Below the pieces are notes generated by a model that worked only from the letters and a program-made list of their open reading frames with translations, was not told the origin of the DNA and did no database searches. This document shows positions 45,319-57,866 of a stretch of 64,000 nucleotides of DNA, piece after piece (within the stretch, counting starts at the first letter, position 1; the number at the start of each line of letters is the position of its first letter). A program made the position numbers and the translations under genes. The DNA is from Siphonodentalium dalli (taxonomy: Eukaryota > Mollusca > Scaphopoda > Gadilida > Siphonodentaliidae). The DNA lies in contig CP136067.1 of NCBI GenBank assembly GCA_032622095.1, positions 181,632,556 to 181,696,555 on the forward strand. Direction: 5' to 3'.

Positions 45319-46569
45319 AGCATATATGGTCTTGGTAACCTGTCGTTCGCAAATATAGAAGAACACGGATTTGAATACACCCCTAAATGCGAACGTGGTC
45401 TTGACCTGAAAGTTGGCGGTGGTGTTCGAGCCGTAACATTGGGGCAACAACCATCAGGACAACGTCGACTTTCCGTGTCGTCTGTTCAATTACTCATGTA
45501 CATTGTAAAACTCATCTACGGAATGTAGAAGTTATAATTAGCGTTCAGGTACTATAGATTACGATTCGAGCGTATTCGTTGGATATCATGTTACGAATTT
45601 ATATATATGCGTCCTACAAAACCACAAGTGATATGGGAGAGCAAGAGATATATAGGAAAAGTTCGGTGTATCTTGAAAGACGTTACATAAACATGTTTGA
45701 ATTTCTTTTTGTTTTTAATTCTTTCGATCCAGCAACCGGTCATGTGTCTGACACCAACACTCAGATGCCAATTTCTCCAACTAAAATTAATTCAACTACT
45801 AGCATTATATATAAACTAAACTAAATGCACGCGTACATCAGACAGAGATTGTTTGTCACCGGGTTTAGTATATCAACACAATCACTGCGGTGGGCTTATC
45901 ATATATATGATAGATTTAGGAAGTGAAAATAACTACATATATAGGGCATAGTCATTAGTAAAATTAATATTTGTACGGGGGTGACTATAAAATAGGAATG
46001 TATTGTTTTCGACATGCATTAATTATCCCTGCATGTGACAAAATCGTTGTGACTGGTTGATAGTATCGCTTTGCAATCAACTTGAGGGGAGAACACAGCT
46101 ACCCTGGCTACATGGTGAGTCTCGCCTGGTATAAACCAAATGGACTATATACTCATCTAAAGAATACGAGTTTTGAAGTTGACTTGAATATTTTAATCTG
46201 AGTATATTCACCAGTTTTCATCAGGAAATAATTTGAAACCGAAATTTGACTTTCAATTATCGCTTTGCTAGAAGTTTGGGAATCATCTTCAAAATCAATT
46301 TAAAAATAAATTTGTGTCTGAAAATTATTCCCAGCATCAATTTCTGCTAAAATAGTGAGTATTCATGACTTCGATTAAAAATATTTAATGCCATTAGTTA
46401 GAGATAGAACATTTGATACCAAAGCCACGCAGCTTGGTTTACGCCTGAGGCAGATATTTGACAGCATTCGAGGGGAAGTCTGCTGTCTCTTCTCGATTAC
46501 TGTACAAAGCGAGATAACTCTGAATCTCTCTACAAACGCTCTTTGTCTCGTTGTGTGTGTTCGAATCCA
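45319..46569. other. non-coding stretch
   Basis: No gene recognised. The segment TTGGTAACCTGTCGTTCGCAA...GATTTGAATACA near 45332 is loosely repeated near 44240 (inverted) and 47488, marking another old dispersed repeat. Confidence 0.4.
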
Positions 46570-46745
46570 TGTTATACCACCGCTGGTCAAGTGGTCCTGA
46601 TAATTTGTTATGATGTTGGGGGTCCTAATGAATTGCTATAATGCTGGTAGCGCAAACTGATGTTGTTACGAACAAAGTACCGTTTATTTTTCTTAAGTTT
46701 TCATTTTCGCGGTGTTATGCTAATCCGAGCGATCTGAAAAAAAGC
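46570..46745 (+). repeat. dispersed repeat, partner at 49433-49600
   Basis: Shares TACCACCxCTGGTCAAGTGG, TCCTGATAATTTGTTATGATG, GGCAAACTGATGCTGTTA-like and TTTTCGCGGTGT segments with the second site, in the same orientation. Confidence 0.6.
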
Positions 46746-47689
46746 CAGCGCCTGTATGAAACATTCAAGAATATTCAAATATCTTTGAACATTTAATAAT
46801 GGCTGCGCTGGTGTTTTCAAAACAACGCGAATAGCCATCTCGGTTATAGTCGATTTGCAATAACTAATAGAACCAGTATTAGATAAAACGCATAATGTTT
46901 TTTTCTATGAAGTTCAAATTAATTGAACACCTCGGAAATGACAACTTTAGAAAAAATAACGGTTCTTTTTCTTAACAGGATCAGTTTGCTCACATCGGGA
47001 ACAGACCAAGAATTTAAACGGACATGGCTCATTCGAACCTCCAATTTTGTTTCTACGTAATTTGGAGCGACGGAAAGGATAGGTCGATAAATAAATGAAC
47101 TATTGATATACCGGCTTCATATGCTCTGAAAAACACTTGAAAAAGTCACAACCATTTTTCAGCCGTTTTCAACTTTTTGCCAGAAGTCAGCCAAACGCTC
47201 TTTATTGCTACCATACTAGGGGAATAGACTACCACGGAACCCTCTTTCTGTTCCATGTCGTGCAAATGGCTGTTTTGTGTTTGGGACCCAACACCGTATT
47301 CACAGTTGTATTTTTCATTACTTCAATGCGTCTTTTTGGGTTACATAATGCTCATAGAAAGGTAGTTCAGATATTTATCGACCTCTTTCGATGCAGAACA
47401 AAATTCAAAAGCCAATAATATTATGTCTATTTTGGAGCCCACACTGTCATGTGGCTTTATATTAACGTATTGTCAGGTCTTGACTCTCGCTCCCCGGGAA
47501 CATGTTCTTGGTTTGTTACTGACCCGTTCGCTGTATTCCGTCTTGGTAACTTAAATAAGAACGCCGATTCGAATACATCCATTTAGCCTACTTGACACGT
47601 GACCCATTACGTCACCAAATTGTCTATTATTTTCGTTTGTTCGGGAACTATATTAATGAAATAAAACTTTTGTATGCTGCATGGTGTTT
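46746..47689. other. non-coding stretch
   Basis: Contains a degenerate motif pair AACGCTCTTTAT/AACCCTCTTTCT (47194/47238). No gene. Confidence 0.4.
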
Positions 47690-48620
47690 CTATTGTTTGA
47701 CAGACACGCATATCGTATGATGCTAAGGCTACTGTCACGCCCGCGGAATCTGGCCACGATGAACTTACTGTTAAAATGTTCCAAATCACATGCCCAGCTA
47801 TCACTACACCCCTTAAAGTTCTTTTAAAGAAATCTCTCGAGCTTTGAGTTTTTTCAACACAATGGAAGCGGGCAAATGTTATCCCTATCCACAAGAAAAA
47901 CGAAAATCTTGCTGCAAAAACTACCCCCTAATATATTTACTCCCGTGCCTCAGCAAGATCCTGGAGAAAAATGTCCTGAAATACTTATCGGCCCTATTTT
48001 TCAAATAATAATCTACCATTTCAATATAAATCAGTCTCGAGACATACCACACCTTGTGCCAGGCCCTCGATGAGAAGTGAAATACGTCAGCAATATTTTG
48101 CGATATTTCCGAAGCGTTTGAGAGAGTCTGACACATGGGGTTGTTATTCAAACTGGAACAATACGGAATAACCGGAAATATCCACACTTGGCTGAACAGC
48201 TATCTCTCCAATAGATCACAACGTGTGTTAGTGGGTAACTCATTTCTGATTACCACAGTATTTCGGCATGAGTTCCACAGGGATGTATCCTTGGGCTAGT
48301 CTTATTTCTGACATATATAAATGACAAGACATTCCTGTACTCGTATGTACGCAGATGATACATGTTTTTTTCACTATCCAACCATCACTCTTTGAAGATC
48401 TGGATAGAGTATAATGTTGGTTGAAACAATGGTTGGTTATATTCAATGCAGACAAAACAAAATCAATGTTTTTTACTCACTCCCTCGGAAGATTCTTTGG
48501 ATCTTGAAATTGATGATTGCAATATAGAGCAAGTAGACTGCCATACACATCTTGGAATCTCTATACAATTAAATCTTCATTGTTAAACCACAGTCGTCAT
48601 ATTTTCTATTGTTCTCCCTT
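47690..48620 (+). pseudogene. LINE reverse transcriptase remnant (Jockey/CR1-like)
   Basis: Across several frames with stops, the + strand shows successive RT motifs of a non-LTR retrotransposon: WKRANVIPIHKK (from 47863), a SKILEK block near 47955, a DISEAFERV block (about 48095), GLLFKLEQYGITGN (about 48138), then SYLSNRSQRVLVGNS (about 48200). The YADD catalytic box is intact at 48348-48359, and an NADKTKSM-like segment follows near 48450. Endonuclease and 5' parts are absent. The motif order and spelling fit the Jockey/CR1/L2 group; exact clade unassigned. Confidence 0.85.
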
Positions 48621-48813
48621 GCACAATATACAGTCAATTACCCGCTGGTAACAATAACTGTGGATTATTTTAACAATAACTGTGGAATATTAAAATATTT
48701 CTCAGGTATTATCATAACAATCACAAGTCATTGTTTGGTGTGTTCTCCACTTGCTGACACACCGGAATGTCAAATTGGTGTGACTAATCAATAAAACGAG
48801 AAACTGAACAGTG

Positions 48814-49315
48814 TTAAAGGTACGGTTGGCCTTGGCGGTGGGTATCCTGTGGAAATATCTCCACCCGTCAAAAACCGCCACAAACAGAAAGAACATCAAA
48901 ATGTAGATAGACTTTGTCCGTATACAAATAAGAAATATCGCATAAACAGTATGTTATGGTCATATGTTTGACCATTGTTATGTAAACAAAAGCATAAAAA
49001 GTAACTTTTCTGGTGTTTGTTTATATTATGATGGTAAACATAAACAGTGTTCTTTGTTGGTGAATACCTGATATGGAACTAATAAAGAGCGTTTATGTCA
49101 TGTGTGTGTGATTAGCCAGTAGCATTGTGCTGTCTTCTGTAACACAATCAGGCTCTTGCTTAGGTAAAATATAGTAGGTCTTTATGATAACATGCTGTTT
49201 ACGCGATGGTCATGGTATATATGAACGGAACTGTATGCGTTTTAATGTTTTTCTGTTTACGGTGTTTGGAACAAATATGAATATTTTCGACAATTAAGGC
49301 CGCACGTGCCTTTAA
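48814..49315 (-). mobile_element. MITE, TTTAAAGGCACGTG family, copy 3
   Basis: Inverted copy of the elements at 22548 and 34503, from TTAAAGGTACGGTTGGCC to GGCCGCACGTGCCTTTAA. It keeps the AATAAAGAGCGTTT motif once; the second motif of the pair is degenerate. Confidence 0.85.
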
Positions 49316-49432
49316 GTGATTACAATGATCATAGGGATAATAAGAAAAGACGGTGGGTGGAATTTGTGTAATGTAATAACAACAATTTTACATCAAAGTT
49401 AGACTACTCGGACTAAAAAAATATATAAATAC

Positions 49433-49770
49433 CACCCCTGGTCAAGTGGTCCTGCTAATATGCTATGATGCCGTTGGGTCCTGCTGAATTGCTCTGATGA
49501 TTTTAGGGCAAACTGATGCTGTTAACTAATAGCACCGTTATATTTTTTTTAATTTGTCTTTTTCGCGGTGTGGCGATAAGCTGAACATATCCACGAAAAG
49601 CCATTATGCGTGTCAAACATTAAAAAACAAATTTTTTTTTGTTTACATACCAAAGGGGAAAGATTGGCAATAACATAGTGTTTATGTCATATTTCTGATT
49701 GCCATAAGAACAATGTGCGAATAGTTTAACAGCATACCCACCACCAAGGCCTCCCGTATCTTTAACGACA
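49433..49770 (+). repeat. dispersed repeat plus MITE-end fragment
   Basis: First part repeats 46570-46745. The end, CATACCCACCACCAAGGCCT then CCCGTATCTTTAA, is the right terminus of the TTTAAAGGCACGTG MITE family. Confidence 0.55.
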
Positions 49771-52512
49771 CATGTACATTGTATTTGAGACATGTTTTAA
49801 TAATGAAAAACTTACGAATGTGGCGCCTTCTTAGAACACGGAATCACTCGTACGATATAATTTTCTGGTGTATGAAACACACCAACCGCAGTGGTATCGT
49901 GTCAAGTTCACAGTGGTGCAAGATCGGTGGAGAATACGGGTGGAGAAAACGGTGTAGATGATCCAATATGGCAGAGGATGTATGTTTTGATGAGTATGTG
50001 CGTTGTAAATCGTGGGATTAGTGGTATATTTCGGACAGTAGTAACCGCACATTTCCGCAACTTTACTGGTTATAAATTGGCTGTTAGGGGGTGCAAAATA
50101 ATTGACGGTTTTCTTCACTCTTAATGTTAGGAACAGGTTCGAATCTTACGTTCATGAAATTGCTAGCATTTGAGGTGGAATTAAATTGTTACTTTATCGT
50201 GTTTTTCGGTCAGGATGTTGTTAATGGCAACGTCAGGGTGTTGAAACGTCACCGGAGTGTATATTTGATGGTTCTAGATACACAGGAGTAAGTTACTTCG
50301 CTGGTCGCCTTCAAAATCGGTTGAATTTACCTCAATACAAACAACCATTTTTGGCGGTGCAGATGAATGTTTATGACGGTGTAGAATGTTGCCTGGTTAC
50401 CGCGAATAGCAATAAGTAATGATGGTGTAGATGAAATACACGATGATGGTGTAGATGATATCTAGACTTGGTGGTGTTGAGGAAAATCGTGATATACTAA
50501 TACAAATGGCCATAATAGAAAGCTGTCATATTCATCCGGTTCTCAAGACATAGCAGATACATGGATGTCATGTCTTACCAGCATTCTACACCCCAGTAGC
50601 TATTCCCGCCTGTCTAGTATAAATGACGTGATGTCACTTGCCTAATAATGACCATTAATTTGGAGAACACGAAAACTCCCCTTTCTTTCATATTCTGGAA
50701 TTCATGAGCATTCGGAAGCTCCATATATGGAATGCTACTATACAGAACTTTGACATGTAACACTAAAACAACAGAACGGGTCTGGATTGATGGTCGCGAC
50801 TCAGTGACAAGGCTTATACAATTACAGGCTATGGTATTTTTGAGACAACTTCCCTTTTATTGAATAAATATCATTCAAATTATAAACAAAATAGACCCTG
50901 CCTCTTTATACATGCAGTAACGCATAACATATATACATAACATATATTTACTCTTAAAAAGATAAATTCCAATCTTCAAAACATAATAACAACATAAATG
51001 TTTGTGGTTTTTCCACGCATAATACTGTATCTATAGACTAGGTCCGTTGTCAGTCAGTGACACATGTCAACGTGTGCAGAGTGCAGCCAGCTATATATTT
51101 GTCGTGTACCGCTTTCGTGTGATGTACTAAAGTATCCTTCTGGTAAATACAGAACCGCATTTATCACATGTGTGCCACTTTCCAATTTGGTTACTTTCTA
51201 TGGTGATTCAAAGCGTACTTGCGAGAAAAACGTTTGGGCCATTTGTTGCATTCAAATTTAGATCCACCACCGTGCTTTGCACGATGTGCAAGCAACAAAA
51301 TTAATGTTTCTCATTAAACCTTTGGGCACCATCACCACACGGGAGTGGTTGTGAATTTATGTGTGTATTCTCATGCTTTTTCATGTTGAAGGAATTTAGA
51401 AATGCCAATATGCACACACATGTCTGAATCGCTTGTCCGAGTCCGATTCACCACTCGTTGTCTGAGACGTTGAGCCTGACACTTCGTTGAAGGATTCTTC
51501 CATTGCTTCAATTCTGAATTAAAAAAAAACGAAACAGTCACAAGTAAGGTTATGTAGAGCAAATTTCAATATATGTATGCAGGGACGCGGCGAAAGAGTC
51601 CAAATAAGGTCCCAAATTACTCTTAATAACAATAATTTCTGATGTTTGTCATCTCTATTAAGTAGGCATATGGCTATTATAGTCTTATCGATAAATTCCA
51701 CTCATCTATATAGAGATATGTGTGTATATTTATGACCTTCATCCATGATCACCGGACACCGATACAATCCAATTGATCATATCTAGACCCTTTAATATTT
51801 TAAAATTCATTATATTTCAATAAAAAGACTTTTCCGATATAAATGCAAATTTGTTCTCTGTGCGTTAGACAATATAATTATGGAATCAACGTCGTTTATG
51901 CACAGGCCAATGTAGGTGTCAGAGGCCGAAATTTCCGTACAAAATAGCCTATACCGTATGCCTATAATGTCTGACATTGATAATTAGGTCTATACGCCCG
52001 AAATGACATCACAAACGACATTGATTGCTTACAATTACATCCATGTATTTTAATTTAGAAAATACTCTACACCATCATACATATTGTACTCTACACCGTC
52101 ATCATTATTGTGTAAATTGTCTTCATCTACACTGCCATTTTTACCAATTTAATTAGTCCTAAGTGTGATGTTAAGTATAAATTCCATTAACCGTTAGGAT
52201 TCCGTCTGAATCCCGTCGGATTCACAATTTATACACAAAAATGCACGAATCTCGCCACCTCAAAAGGTAAACAAAACATTTCACCACATGTTGACCTTTC
52301 TGGCACACTTAAATTACTTAATATCAATTGAACAACATGCCGAATATATTCCACACACAATTCGACTGCCCGTGCAACTTTGTCGAAGAGAAATGAATTA
52401 CTTAAATGAGAGAAAACGTTCATCGAGTTGGACCAGTTACCTTACGCTACTTTTGTCCGTCGCCATCTTGAAACTCTCCACCGTTTTCTCCACTGTAGAA
52501 TATTAACGAAAT
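49771..52512. other. non-coding stretch upstream of the retrotransposon
   Basis: GATGGTGTAGATGA-type repeats near 50400-50460 and the complementary CTCTACACCATCAT near 52065. Several small ORFs, none with a domain. GTGGAGAAAACGGTG at about 49940 is present in inverted form near 52480, but the similarity is too short to call an element. Confidence 0.4.
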
Positions 52513-52775
52513 TGTATGAACTATGACCTCTGACTCCTAAGAAACCACGAACTGTAACCTCTGACATATGGGCACTAACTGGCCTGTGATTGGGTAAGGA
52601 TGGGAAAGACGGGAGCAGAAGGGCGGAGCTTGAAAGATATGTGCTCTCTCTTGAATCGGTACCGCCATCGAGAAAGCACGCGAAGGGAAGTGTCTAGCTT
52701 GGAGTCTTGGAGAGTAGAACAAGTGAGAATATTATAGAAAGTTGTGATTATTTTAATGCGTTAAAGATAAGACAT

Positions 52776-52788
52776 TGGCGACGAGGAT
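52776..52788 (+). promoter_or_regulatory. primer-binding site, tRNA-Ser(GCU) type
   Basis: TGGCGACGAGGAT lies one base after AAGACA, the likely 5' LTR end. It is complementary to the 3' end of animal tRNA-Ser(GCU), which from general knowledge ends in ATCCTCGTCG plus CCA. Minus-strand DNA synthesis would start here. Confidence 0.75.
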
Positions 52789-53662
52789 ATTGGCTTTGTT
52801 GTTTCGTTGTCGTGTTGTTTTGAAGGTGTAATTAAATTCTATCGGCAACGGGACTTTGATATGAAAGTTGGGGATTCCACTCGGCTCTAACTTTTTTCGG
52901 GAATTTTTTGTTATTCTCACTTGCCACCTTGGTTGGAGCGTCTATTGAGACTTTTTCATTTCGTATTTTGTCGGAATTGGGGTCTATTAAGACTACGTCA
53001 TTCCGTGTTTTGTCGAAGTGTCTGGGACACGTGTTTTGGCGGTGGGCGACACGGGGTATAGCTCCACGTGCTTTTGTTTATATTTTCAATTTTATTTTCC
53101 CAGAAACGGAAGTATTGGTCACGTGTCCTCGTGTTGCACATGTGGATATCTTTTGTCTAATTTGGAGATTCAAGGGCACTTTTACGGTAATTTGCGAGAT
53201 TTTTGCCTCCATTCAGGTGTTTGCACTAGACACATTTGTCTCCGGCTATGGGTAAATCCATGTTATCGCTTTTTCTGTCTCCTTTGAGCCAGTGCACGAT
53301 GAAATAATCTCAGTCTCAGTGACATTGTAGCTGTCAGGATTGTGGCTTGCTGAAGTTTTCTTCCCTTTATTTTGTTCCCAGTCCTATATACAGACGTCTC
53401 GTGGGCTGATATTTTTTTGGTGTTGTTCTTGACACTATTGTGTATACTAATGACACTATTGTGTATTGAGATTTCCTCATGTCCAAGTTAGCCATACATT
53501 TTTGCTCGTATCGAGAGCTTCTTTCTTTGCCGAGCATCTGGCGAAAGCGTGCGGATATACTTTTGTATAACAGACATGTATATGGGAATTTACTCCCGGA
53601 AATTTTGTACAAGTTGCCTCTAGCAACTTCGATCGATAAATTGATGCCGCTTATCGATTTTC

Positions 53663-56374
53663 GTGTTTTTGCTGGTATTCGAGTCAAGCGCCCCTCGCAC
53701 GTGCGACCAAGAAACGCTTGAACGTCTCGAGGAGTTGATTGAGGAGTTCGATAGAAATCCGGCTGTTCGTGTGATTTTGAGGGGCCTCCTAGCTACCCCT
53801 CCGGCAACCGACCATTCTCAACAGGAGTATACCCACGTTTATAAGGAGAGGAAATTGCATGGGGTGAGAGCGCGTGTATGTACCGATGACGAGGGCAAAT
53901 CAAAATATTCGGTCCTGGTGATGGACCAGTCAGTTGAACGCGATGCTGACATTCTACGACAGGGTAAAATTTCCACATCTCAGCCCCCTGCTATCAGTTT
54001 TGAGGGTTCCATTCCTGCTTCTTCCAGTCCGAAACCGGACCGATCGGGTTTACATAAATTAACCTCCACTGCTAAAACATCGCTGACAGGTTCACTAATC
54101 AATTTTGATATCAAATCCTCTAATTTATTGGTGAATACACCGGCTCCATGTAAGGATAGCCCCCGCGATTCCTTTTCGGACTCGGACCTTAGCCAGTTAG
54201 GGTCAAATGTATCGACGGCTTCTCCAAGTCGGTTAGAGTCCTACAATCATGGTTCGACTTTTAACAGGGATGACACAATTGAGCGGTTAGATCATCAACA
54301 TAAGTATGTAAATTATTTAAGTCACCAATTATCACAAATTAAATTATATGTGGACCCTCGTCGCACATCTCAGGGGGCCACACCGGAGTTTCAACGAGTC
54401 TGTACAAATTCACCAAACTCATCTCAACATCCGAAGTTGACTCTTAATAGTGTCAGTCCTCAAGCATGTTCTCCGGCCCAGCATCTGCGAAACCGTGATG
54501 TGGATCAATCGGTTAGGCCTATACGGGGCCTGTCTAAGCCTTCTCACACGAGTAAGGATATTCCTGATCAATTGGGGGTGGAGGATAGGCTTCATGATAT
54601 TACAGTTGCAGACAGGCATGATAACATGAAACTCTCACTTCCAGAAGGGGGGAGTGACCATTCGCCGTTTAAGAATGTGGTAGCCAAACGCGAGGTAGTT
54701 TCACAAGACGCCTCACATAGTCGAACCATGAGTCGTCTAGAGTCGCGTATAGAGCGAAAGGACAAACTTACTTCTCCGCGGCGTACAGAGTATGTTGACT
54801 CGCATTATTCTCCGCACCGACGTAGAGAGGATCCCAAACCACGACGCGAGGTTCATTCACCAAGCAGGCGACACCATTATTCGGAACCGAGAGTAGAGCT
54901 CGCAGACGGATATATTTCTCCACGCCGTACAGAGTATGTGGACTCGCGTCACTCTCCATCCCGACGTAGAGATAATCACAAATCGCGACACAATGTTCAC
55001 TCACCACGCAGGCGACATCGCCACTCGGAACCAAGCAAAGAGCGCGCAGACAGACTTGTATCGCCGCGACGTACCGAATATGTTGACTCGCATCATTCTC
55101 CACTCAAACGTAGAGAGAGTCCTGAATCGCGACCAAACAAAGCAGTCGTCCGTCGTGGTTCACCACACAGACGACACTCGATTCAGTCAGAATCACGCCG
55201 TTTAGAACCTGACGACCGACCATACTTTTCGGGCAGACAAGCATATTTGAGTCCGGAATCCCATCGAGGCGCGATAGAATATCGCCGGGATTCTCCGCCC
55301 AGGAGTCATTACTCTACTGGTGTTCCAGAAACGCGCCACATAGAATGCGATGACAGATAGGGTTCCCCAAGTGGACACAGAGACTATAGACCCGATACGC
55401 ACCAACGGGATAGGGACAAACGTCATTCTGCGCATAGGCATGGTTTTTATCCGGATTTGTCGGCCGAACAGACTAGTGCTAGTAGTTTAGAACCTTGCCG
55501 GCGGGAGCGCGCGGACAGAAGCTATTCTCCGCACCGGCGTGGGGACAGAAGCCCCAGACCGATTCGTCGTGAATTTTCAAACCGAGATGAAATGCGGCGA
55601 CACAGTCGGGATATTAGCCCGGAAATGTTATATCGCCCTCAAGGGTGGAGGGATATGCCTAATCCGCGACCCGAGTACGATTTGAGAGACCGTGATGAAT
55701 TCCTCGTCGGTCAGAATGATCAAGGTGAACGCTATGCGTATGGGCGATATGGGAACAATGACCGGAGAGATCCTCCGCCTCACTTTAATGGGAATAATCA
55801 GGACCGTGTTCAGGAAAGGGATCGAAGACGTAGGTTTACAAATCTCCCTAATGGATTGAAATTCGATGGCCACAATAGCTTTGAAGGTTTTCGGGCTAAG
55901 TTTGAAAGCTTCGTTGTTTTACATCAATTGGCTGAAAATGAGAAATGAACAGCCTTATGCTTAAGTTTGGAGGGAAAGGTTCTTGACTAATACGCTTTTC
56001 TTTCCCAAACCCATCCGGATTTGTGTTTCCAAGCCGTGATGGACAAATTGGTGGATCATTATGGGCCACAACAACCGCCGGAAACTCTAAGCGCCCATTT
56101 CCTGGGTGTGACCCAAAATAGAGATGAACTACTACAGGAATGGGCGGATCGGGTTCTTATGATGGCTTCTAAAGTGTGGAAAGGGTCTCCGGAAAATATT
56201 ATAATGGGACAAGCTGTGGCCAGATTTTGTCAAGGGCTTTATGATCGGAATACTGGGGATTATACCAACGGGCTCCAACTACCAAACATAGAAGTTGTGG
56301 TCAAAAAAGTGAAATACATTCAAGCCACTCAAGCCCTGGGGAGGAAAAGGGAAGGGAAGGGTTGGGGCATTTGA
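53663..56374 (+). pseudogene. Gag with long RS-rich repeat region and capsid domain (three in-frame stops)
   Basis: One reading frame runs from 53663 to 56374 and is interrupted only by stops at 55358, 55946 and about 55985. Residues 1-360 are Ser-rich with no known fold. Residues about 365-560 are Arg/Ser-rich, with a 48-residue tandem unit opening SPRRTEYVDS (bases 54773, 54917, 55061), RS character continuing to about 55600. From about 55850 comes the retrotransposon capsid fold: KFESF, a Leu-rich helix, and LLQEWADRV (about 56130) then ARFCQGL (about 56220). At about 900 codons it is roughly twice the length of a usual Ty3/gypsy Gag. The first ATG at 53663 is only the first in this frame after a stop, so the true start is uncertain. 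Confidence 0.85.
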
Positions 56375-56450
56375 AAGTGAATATTCTCCGGGAGTATCGA
56401 GAGTAGAGGTTCGGTCGCAAGCCTCTAATACTGAGGATGGCTACGGAGTT

Positions 56451-56702
56451 TTGATGCGTCAAATATCCAACCTTCAACCGGGGGTAGGTCGTGGAAGGGG
56501 GCGGGGAAATGATCAGAGGCCTAACCGGTTTAGGAAGGAAAATGGAGGGAGGTTTACCTGTTTTTCTTGTGGGGGTAGGGGCCATTTCGCTCGAAATTGT
56601 CCCAGTGGCAAGCACTTTAATCGTTCCGCGCCTCCTGAAAATGCGGAAACCGGAAACCAAATGGACATGTCAAACTTCAGAGAGTCGGGTCAAGAGGCCT
56701 GA
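56451..56702 (+). pseudogene. Gag nucleocapsid, CCHC zinc knuckle
   Basis: CFSCGGRGHFARNC is a complete C-x2-C-x4-H-x4-C knuckle, preceded by an Arg/Gly-rich stretch (GVGRGRGRGNDQRPNRF) that would add RNA affinity. It lies in another frame from the capsid, so a frameshift occurred at about 56360-56450. Confidence 0.9.
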
Positions 56703-56892
56703 TTCCGGCTCCATTTGTAGATGGTCTCAATGAAGTTGGTAAGAATGAGCTTATAAATATAAATATTGATTACACAGATGTACATGTAAATGAATTGTCC
56801 GTTAAAGGGGAGCCATTGCCTCTCAATACTATCAGCCGGGTACCCAATAAAGTTAACCAATCAATTGCTCAAGTGATACAATACCCGAGGTT

Positions 56893-57402
56893 ATGTCAGT
56901 ACCGGAGGGAATTTTTATTGATTTAACATCAGATTTTACGGCGCAAGAGGGTTTGGTGCTCAATGGTCTAAGGGACTCGGTGGCAGTCTCAAACTTTACC
57001 AAAGCCCAAACACTTTTAATGGACCAGGCCTGTCAAGGGTTACTGGGAGATTTAGAGGGAAAAACCCTACCCAACATTCTCAGTAACTCTTTACCAGCCG
57101 ATCCTGAAGTTGTGATTCAAAAGGTTCAAAGACCGTTGGCGATGGTGAATGTATATCTAAATGGTATGGAAGTGGAATCGATAATAGATTCAGCCGTGGA
57201 AGTCTCCATAATTTCCGATAAGATTTTTGAATGTTTTACTATAACACCGCCAATTATAAATCATGTGAACTTAAAGTTAGCCGCCAGGAATTCGGGTATG
57301 GGAGGGTTATATGTAGGGCCAGTAGAGATTAAATTGGGAACCCAAATCTTCCAGGAAAATTTCTATGTAGCACCCATTTATGATCAAATGCTCTTAGGGT
57401 AA
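56893..57402 (+). pseudogene. retroviral-type aspartic protease, active site altered
   Basis: The VNVYLNGMEVESIIDSAVE stretch (about 57147-57205) is the flap-preceding strand and active-site loop. The usual D-S/T-G-A reads DSAVEVS, so the Gly is missing. The end of the fold, DQMLLG, is followed by a TAA and then DFMKKH in the same frame, so a stop has replaced one codon inside the conserved LLGxDF box. The N-terminal part is diverged. Confidence 0.8.
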
Positions 57403-57561
57403 GATTTCATGAAAAAACATTTTATTACCTTAGATCTCTTAAATGATTAACTCAGCCTCAATAACGAACTCATTCCTATATCTTGTGGTAGTCCTTTGTG
57501 TACATTTGGGTTGGTGGGAATTGGTACAGTCAATAGGAAGTGTCCTCATCTTTTTGGTAAA

Positions 57562-57798
57562 AGTATGACTGCAAGTTTTTATCTCCCGGCCTTGCTGCCT
57601 GAGGACCAACTTGGTGAGAGTATGACTGCAAGTTTTGATCTCCCGGCCTTGCCGCCTGAGGACCAACTTGGTGATAGTATGACTGCAAGTTTTGATCTCC
57701 CGGCCTTGCTGCCTGAGGATCAACTTGGTGATAGTATGACTGCAAGTTTTGATCTCCCGGCCTTGCCGCCTGAGGACCAACTTGGTGATAGTATGATA
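57562..57798 (+). repeat. 57-bp coding tandem repeat between protease and RT
   Basis: AGTATG starts units at 57562, 57619, 57676 and 57733 with a partial one at 57790. Each codes 19 residues, SMTASFDLPAL(L/P)PEDQLG(D/E), in frame with the protease ORF. Acidic and Pro/Leu-rich; function unknown. Very low divergence suggests recent expansion. Confidence 0.85.
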
Positions 57799-57866
57799 GT
57801 CGGTTCAGACCCCGGGAGAGAGAGAGTGAAGTACATGTAGGTTCCTACCGTTTTTCTAACCAAAGG

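Noticed and set aside
49900-52506. Inverted similarity GTGGAGAAAACGGTG between 49940 and 52480 as a DNA transposon
   Set aside because: Matching part is about 15 bp and does not extend; GTGTAGATG repeats nearby explain it.
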